The notes under the pieces were generated by a model. The model saw only the letters and a list, made by a program, of their open reading frames with translations. It was not told the origin of the DNA and ran no database searches. Source: Frondihabitans sp. (GTDB lineage Bacteria > Actinomycetota > Actinomycetes > Actinomycetales > Microbacteriaceae). From it: a stretch of DNA of 10,203 nucleotides. Both the position numbers and the translations under genes were made by a program. The DNA is taken from contig JAODMX010000138.1 in NCBI GenBank assembly GCA_025464735.1, positions 1 to 10,203 on the forward strand. Reading direction: 5' to 3'. Below are positions 6,495 through 10,203 of the stretch, piece by piece; the first letter of the stretch is position 1; each line of letters begins with the position of its first letter.

Positions 6495-7826
6495 GTGTTC
6501 GCAGGCGACTGGATGTCCCGCATCTCCCTCGTCGCCCCGACGACGCTGACGGCGGCCTATGTCGTCGCCGGCGTCCTCGTCCTGATTCTCCTGAGCCGCC
6601 CCCGGAAGCGCAGTCGCTCCTGGTGGCGAGACGTGATCATCGGTGTCGTGCTCGGAGCGGCCATCGGTGGGACGGCGATCTGGATCGTCGGCGACGTGCT
6701 CAACGAGTTCGACGTGCCGCCGACCTGGGTCGACAGGATCTGGACGAGCGTGATGGTCGCCGGAGTCTGCCTCGGCGTGGTCAACCTCCTCTTCGCGCCC
6801 TGGGGGCGCAAAATCGTGGCGATCGTCGGAATCGCGGCCGTCGTGGTCGCGGGCGGCCTGGCGATCAACCGGGACGTCGGGGAATACCAGACGCTCGCGC
6901 AGGCGGTCGGAACCAACCAGAGTGGGCCCCTCGACCTGCCGAAGCCGAAGAACGCGGCCGACACCACGTTCGATCCGGCTCTTTACGCGACCTGGAAGGC
7001 GCCGGCGATCATGCCTCGCCGCGGTCGGGTCGGGTCGGTCGACATTCCGCCCACCCTCTCGCACTTCGCGGCGCGCGGAGCGCTCGTCTATCTCCCGCCG
7101 GCGGCACTCGTGGCGAGCGCGCCCGCGCTTCCGGTCGTCATCCTGTTGTCCGGCCAGCCGGGGAGCCCGAGCTCCGTGATGACCTCCGGGAAGGTGCCGT
7201 CCATCCTCAACGCGTTCGCGCGCAAACATCACGGCCTCGCTCCGATTGTCGTGGTGCCCGATCAACTCGGAGCTTCGAGCGCGAACCCGATGTGCGTCAA
7301 TGGTGCTCTCGGAAACAGCGCGACGTATCTCCTCGAAGACGTGCCGAACTGGATCCGGACGCATCTGCACGTCGCATCGTCCCGCCAGGCCTGGGCCGTC
7401 GGCGGGTTCTCCCAGGGGGCAACCTGCTCGATCCAGTTCGCCACCGAGCATCCCGACCTGTTCGGCTCGTTCATCGATGTCTCGGGGCAGCAATATCCCA
7501 CTCTGTCGACAGACGCTGAAGCGATCCAGGACGGATTCCGCGGGAGCGCGAAGGCGTTCGAGGCGGCCAAGCCGGCGACGGCGATGCGCGAGCACGAGCC
7601 GTACACCGATACTGTCGCGCTCTTCGCCGCAGGCGAGAACGACGCCACGTACCGTCACAACATGACGATCATGTCCGATCTCGCGCAAAAGGCGGGCATC
7701 AAGGTCACACGGTATATCTCGCCCGGCAGTGCGCACGACTGGACCACCGCATCCAACGGGTTTGCGGCAGGGTTCGGCCTCCTCTATCCGCGCTTGGGCC
7801 TGTCGAAGTCGGTCCTGACACCGTGA
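6495..7826 (+). CDS. Membrane-anchored alpha/beta hydrolase, esterase-like (copy 1)
   Basis: From GTG 6495 this is a 443-residue protein; AAAGGA at 6483-6488 lies six bases upstream, better than the in-frame GTG at 6474. Four hydrophobic helices (about 16-34, 46-66, 82-101, 107-124) precede an alpha/beta-hydrolase domain (about 190-430) of the esterase/antigen-85-like type. The nucleophile motif is GGFSQG with Ser306; Asp383 (in GEND) and His414 (in SAHDW) complete the likely triad. The loop between helices 1 and 2 is strongly basic (RPRKRSRSWWR), which by the positive-inside rule puts the catalytic domain outside the cell. Cys267 and Cys311 are the only cysteines of the catalytic domain and may form a disulfide. 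Its nearest relative in view is the next gene. The substrate is unknown: an envelope lipid ester, such as an aminoacyl-lipid, is an inference from the neighbour downstream. Mycolyl-transferase activity is unlikely outside mycolate producers. Confidence 0.85.
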   Translation: MFAGDWMSRISLVAPTTLTAAYVVAGVLVLILLSRPRKRSRSWWRDVIIGVVLGAAIGGTAIWIVGDVLNEFDVPPTWVDRIWTSVMVAGVCLGVVNLLFAPWGRKIVAIVGIAAVVVAGGLAINRDVGEYQTLAQAVGTNQSGPLDLPKPKNAADTTFDPALYATWKAPAIMPRRGRVGSVDIPPTLSHFAARGALVYLPPAALVASAPALPVVILLSGQPGSPSSVMTSGKVPSILNAFARKHHGLAPIVVVPDQLGASSANPMCVNGALGNSATYLLEDVPNWIRTHLHVASSRQAWAVGGFSQGATCSIQFATEHPDLFGSFIDVSGQQYPTLSTDAEAIQDGFRGSAKAFEAAKPATAMREHEPYTDTVALFAAGENDATYRHNMTIMSDLAQKAGIKVTRYISPGSAHDWTTASNGFAAGFGLLYPRLGLSKSVLTP

Positions 7827-9172
7827 GCGGCGTCGACTTCGCGTCCGTGCCGCTGTTGGCGACCCGAACCCTCGTGATCGTTGATGTCATCGCAGCGATC
7901 CTCGTCGTCATTCTGTTCGTGCGTCCTCGCCGGAGGGGGCACTGGCGGCTGGTCGTCCTGCTGTCCCTCGTCGTGGGGGCCGCTCTCGGCGGCGTCACCG
8001 TCTGGTACGTCGGCGATGTCCAGAACGCCTTTGGCGTCTCACCCACGTGGGTCGACCGGATCTGGGTCGGCGCTGTCTTCGCCGGAATCTGCCTCGCCCT
8101 GGTGAACGTCGTCCTTGCGGGGTGGATCCGGAAGATCGTCGCCGTTGTCGCGCTCTTCGTGTTCGTAGTGGCCGGTGGACTCGCAATCAACCGTGACGTC
8201 GGGGAATACCTCACACCCGGTCAACTTCTGGGAACCACGACTGCGCCCGACCTCTCCCTTCCGAAGCCTCTCATCGCTTCAGGCACCGGGTCGATCGTCT
8301 CACTCGGAACCCAGTTCAATCCCTTCCTGTATCGCACCTGGCATCCGCCGATCACCATGCCGAAGGTGGGCACGGTCGGCCAGATCACGATTCCGGCTAC
8401 GGTGTCGCACTTCGATGCCAGGAAAGCCTGGGTCTACATGCCACCCGCAGCGTTGGTGCGGGATGCCCCCGCATTGCCCGTCGTCGTGCTCATGTCGGGG
8501 CAGCCGGCGAGCCCTGGCACCGTAATGGTCTCGGGGAACATACCGTCGACTCTCGACGCGATGGCGGCGAAGAACCACGGTCTTGCGCCGATCGTTGTGG
8601 TGCCCGATCAGCTCGGGCCGAGCGAGGGCAACCCGATGTGCGTCAACGGCAAGCTGGGGAACAGCGCGACCTATCTCACGGTTGACGTGCCGAACTGGAT
8701 CCGGACCCACCTTCACGTCGAGGCGGACCGACGGGCCTGGGTCGTCGGCGGATTCTCGCAGGGAGGAACGTGCTCGCTTCAGTTCGCTACCGGGGATCCG
8801 AAACTCTTCGGCTCCTTCATCGACGTCGCAGGCGAGGAGTACCCGACACTGGCCACCGATGCCCAGGCCGTGTCTGAAGGATTCGCCGGGAATGCTGCGG
8901 CTTTCGACCGTGCGAAGCCGGTCGAGATCATGCGTGCCCACAGCCGATACCCAGACACGGTCGGATTCTTCGCGGTGGGCCAGGACGACACGAAGTACGG
9001 TCAAAGCATGCGCGTCACCGCCGCCGCCGCCGAGAGCGCTGGAATAAAGGTCGTCCGCGACGTGATCGTGGGCAGCGGGCACGATTGGACCACAGCCACG
9101 AACGGCTTCGCGAGTGGCCTCGGCTATCTCTTCCCGCGGCTCGGTCTTGCGTCAGGGGTCCAGAAGCCGTGA
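7823..9172 (+). CDS. Membrane-anchored alpha/beta hydrolase, esterase-like (copy 2)
   Basis: A 449-residue paralogue of the preceding protein, starting at a GTG that overlaps its TGA by four bases. Without a good ribosome binding site it is probably translated by coupling. The layout is the same: four helices (about 16-33, 43-63, 80-100, 105-123), a basic loop after helix 1 (RPRRRGHWR), then an extracytoplasmic hydrolase domain. Ser312 sits in GGFSQGG, with Asp389 and His420 (SGHDW) as the other likely triad members. Cys273 and Cys317 match the cysteine pair of copy 1 with identical spacing of 44 residues. Stretches such as HGLAPIVVVPDQLG and DVPNWIRTHLHV are identical in both, while the linker after helix 4 is longer here by several residues and differs in sequence. 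Both copies look catalytically intact, which suggests divergence in substrate rather than decay. Confidence 0.85.
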   Translation: MSGVDFASVPLLATRTLVIVDVIAAILVVILFVRPRRRGHWRLVVLLSLVVGAALGGVTVWYVGDVQNAFGVSPTWVDRIWVGAVFAGICLALVNVVLAGWIRKIVAVVALFVFVVAGGLAINRDVGEYLTPGQLLGTTTAPDLSLPKPLIASGTGSIVSLGTQFNPFLYRTWHPPITMPKVGTVGQITIPATVSHFDARKAWVYMPPAALVRDAPALPVVVLMSGQPASPGTVMVSGNIPSTLDAMAAKNHGLAPIVVVPDQLGPSEGNPMCVNGKLGNSATYLTVDVPNWIRTHLHVEADRRAWVVGGFSQGGTCSLQFATGDPKLFGSFIDVAGEEYPTLATDAQAVSEGFAGNAAAFDRAKPVEIMRAHSRYPDTVGFFAVGQDDTKYGQSMRVTAAAAESAGIKVVRDVIVGSGHDWTTATNGFASGLGYLFPRLGLASGVQKP

Positions 9173-10203
9173 AGAGAGCACTTCAGATCATCTTGTCGTG
9201 GGCACGAGCGCAACCGGTCAGCGTGATCGCCTCGATCGTCCTGATCGTCCTTGCCATCGTCTCCGGAAGTGCTCTTCACGGCCCCTCCGACGGGCTCCGC
9301 GATGCCATCGGGGCCGGTGTCGGCGACCACGACTCCGCCCACGCCTGGCTCGCGACCCTGGCGTCGGTCCTCTTCGCGGGCACTCTTCCCGAACTCGTCG
9401 CCACGGTGGTGGCCGTTCTCGTGCTCGTCGGTGCCGCGGAGCGTCGCATCGGGTGGGCCAGATCCGTCATCGCCTACATCGTCACGGGAGTCGTCGCGAC
9501 TGTCATCGGCGTCGCCGTCCAGGCCATCGGCATCGCGATCGGCGAGGTCTGGGCCCTCGAAGTGGCCTACGACACGACGCTGCATCCCTTCACCCCGGCC
9601 CTCGGCACGATCATGGCCGCAAGCGCATTCGCTGGCCCCCTCTGGCGACGCAGGATCCGCTTGTTTGGTTTCGCCTCGATCACGACCTTCCTCCTGTACG
9701 ACGGTCACCCTTCTGGGCTCTACGCGCTCTTCGGCGCCGTTGCCGGACTGATGCTCGGTCGGATCATGCGCCCCAGCCATCGGCGAGTGGAACGCATGTG
9801 GACGAGAAGCTCGCATCACGAGGCGCGGGTCCTGCTTTCCACCCTGGTGGCCATCACAGCCCTTGGGCCACTCGTGACCCTCCTCACTCGCGCGCCTGTC
9901 GGGATCCTCGCCCCGCTGGGTGAGCTCTTTGGCTCGGTCCAGCCATCGAGCGCAACCCTCGGTCTCTGCCGCCTGAGTGTCGCCGCTGACGCGCAGTGCG
10001 CCCACGATCTCGCGCTGGGTGGGCTCCACGGGCCTGGCACCATCGCGCTCAGCCTGCTCCCGTTGGTCACCCTTCTCGTCGCCGCCGCGCTGATCCGGCG
10101 GGGTCGCCGATTGGCGGTCTGGGTGGCGGCGCTCGTGAACCTGCTTCTCGCGGGGCTGTCAGCGCTTTACTACGGCGTTCTTCCGCTCACGACGGACGCG
10201 GCT
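9169..10203 (+). CDS. Polytopic membrane protein, rhomboid-like N-terminus; likely membrane part of an MprF/DUF2156-type protein (3' end outside window)
   Basis: The frame opens at GTG 9169, overlapping the preceding TGA by four bases, and stays open for 345 codons to the window edge. AGGGG at 9154-9158 is a weak ribosome binding site. About nine hydrophobic helices are visible: roughly 17-34, 68-88, 100-125, 140-156, 163-177, 183-197, 221-240, 291-309 and 315-338. The first six recall a rhomboid fold: E91-R-R-I-G-W after helix 2, and G-H180-P-S-G before helix 6 with small-residue spacing beyond it. The position where rhomboids have GxSG reads TPALG (142-146), so no catalytic serine is seen. 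Cys267 and Cys277 lie in a loop between helices. The overall look matches the membrane region of actinobacterial proteins ending in a DUF2156 aminoacyl-phosphatidylglycerol synthase domain; that domain would be beyond the window, so the assignment is an inference. An uncharacterised rhomboid-like membrane protein is the alternative. Confidence 0.65.
   Translation, partial: MKRALQIILSWARAQPVSVIASIVLIVLAIVSGSALHGPSDGLRDAIGAGVGDHDSAHAWLATLASVLFAGTLPELVATVVAVLVLVGAAERRIGWARSVIAYIVTGVVATVIGVAVQAIGIAIGEVWALEVAYDTTLHPFTPALGTIMAASAFAGPLWRRRIRLFGFASITTFLLYDGHPSGLYALFGAVAGLMLGRIMRPSHRRVERMWTRSSHHEARVLLSTLVAITALGPLVTLLTRAPVGILAPLGELFGSVQPSSATLGLCRLSVAADAQCAHDLALGGLHGPGTIALSLLPLVTLLVAAALIRRGRRLAVWVAALVNLLLAGLSALYYGVLPLTTDAA

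Larger units (their letters stand above)
6495..9172 (+). repeat. Tandem gene duplication of the membrane hydrolase
   Basis: The two hydrolase genes are direct-repeat paralogues covering the whole protein, membrane part included. Conserved landmarks outside the active site are PTWVDRIW in the loop between helices 2 and 3, and AGGLAINRDVGEY at the end of helix 4. At DNA level the longest identical run I noticed is 23 bases (7338-7360 and 8684-8706). By eye well over half of the catalytic-domain residues are identical. The DNA has diverged far more than the motifs, so the duplication is not recent. Confidence 0.85.

Noticed and set aside
6347..7519. A 390-codon + strand frame overlapping the first hydrolase
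   Set aside because: Arg/Pro-rich shadow of the +1 frame; hydrolase motifs are only in the 6495 frame.
6384..7736. A 450-codon open frame on the - strand opposite the first hydrolase
   Set aside because: Low-complexity Arg/Asp-rich translation without motifs, and the + strand frame has an intact catalytic triad and a close paralogue.
6495..9172. Mycolyltransferase (antigen 85) function for the hydrolases
   Set aside because: The fold class is similar, but there is no cleavable signal peptide, each protein has a four-helix anchor instead, and nothing in the window suggests a mycolate-producing organism.
1..10203. CRISPR arrays, tRNA or rRNA genes, insertion sequences, phage or toxin-antitoxin genes
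   Set aside because: No spaced direct repeats, no cloverleaf-like segments and no transposase or integrase motifs were seen; the sequence is almost fully occupied by the eight genes.

Overview
The window reads as high-GC actinobacterial chromosome, most like Microbacteriaceae. The basis is GC-rich third codon positions, GTG and TTG starts, GTGA/ATGA gene overlaps, and a conserved housekeeping block HIT - phoH - ybeY - CBS/CorC-like - era. The family-level placement is an inference from gene order and protein style; no search was possible. All eight genes lie on the + strand. The long open frames on the other strand are GC-driven shadows.

Region 1 (1-4170) is the core block. It holds the C-terminal part of a HIT-family hydrolase, a PhoH-like ATPase (PhoH), the rRNA-processing endoribonuclease YbeY, a membrane CBS-domain protein of the CNNM/CorC type, and the ribosome-assembly GTPase Era. 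The genes overlap or are at most 9 nt apart, so they probably form one operon devoted to ribosome and RNA maturation, with a membrane/ion-transport partner.

Region 2 (4171-6308) is a two-component system. A 126-nt gap carries a well-formed promoter that places the transcript start at or next to the GTG start of a membrane histidine kinase (DesK/NarL type), suggesting a leaderless mRNA. The kinase gene overlaps its LuxR-type response regulator by ATGA. An unusual Ala/Glu/Arg heptad coiled coil joins the kinase's membrane sensor to its catalytic core.

Region 3 (6309-10203, running off the right edge) is the most interesting part. After a 186-nt gap with three short hairpins come two tandem paralogous proteins, each with four membrane helices and an esterase-type alpha/beta-hydrolase domain predicted to lie outside the cell. 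They are followed by a polytopic membrane protein cut by the window end. All three are joined by 4-nt GTGA overlaps. The third protein has a rhomboid-like six-helix layout that keeps the histidine but lacks the GxSG serine motif, followed by more helices. This resembles the membrane part of actinobacterial aminoacyl-phosphatidylglycerol synthase-like (DUF2156/MprF-type) proteins. My working hypothesis is an envelope lipid-modification module, with a transferase and two secreted-side esterases acting on the same lipids, possibly controlled by the upstream two-component system. The synthase domain itself would lie outside the window, so this is untested.
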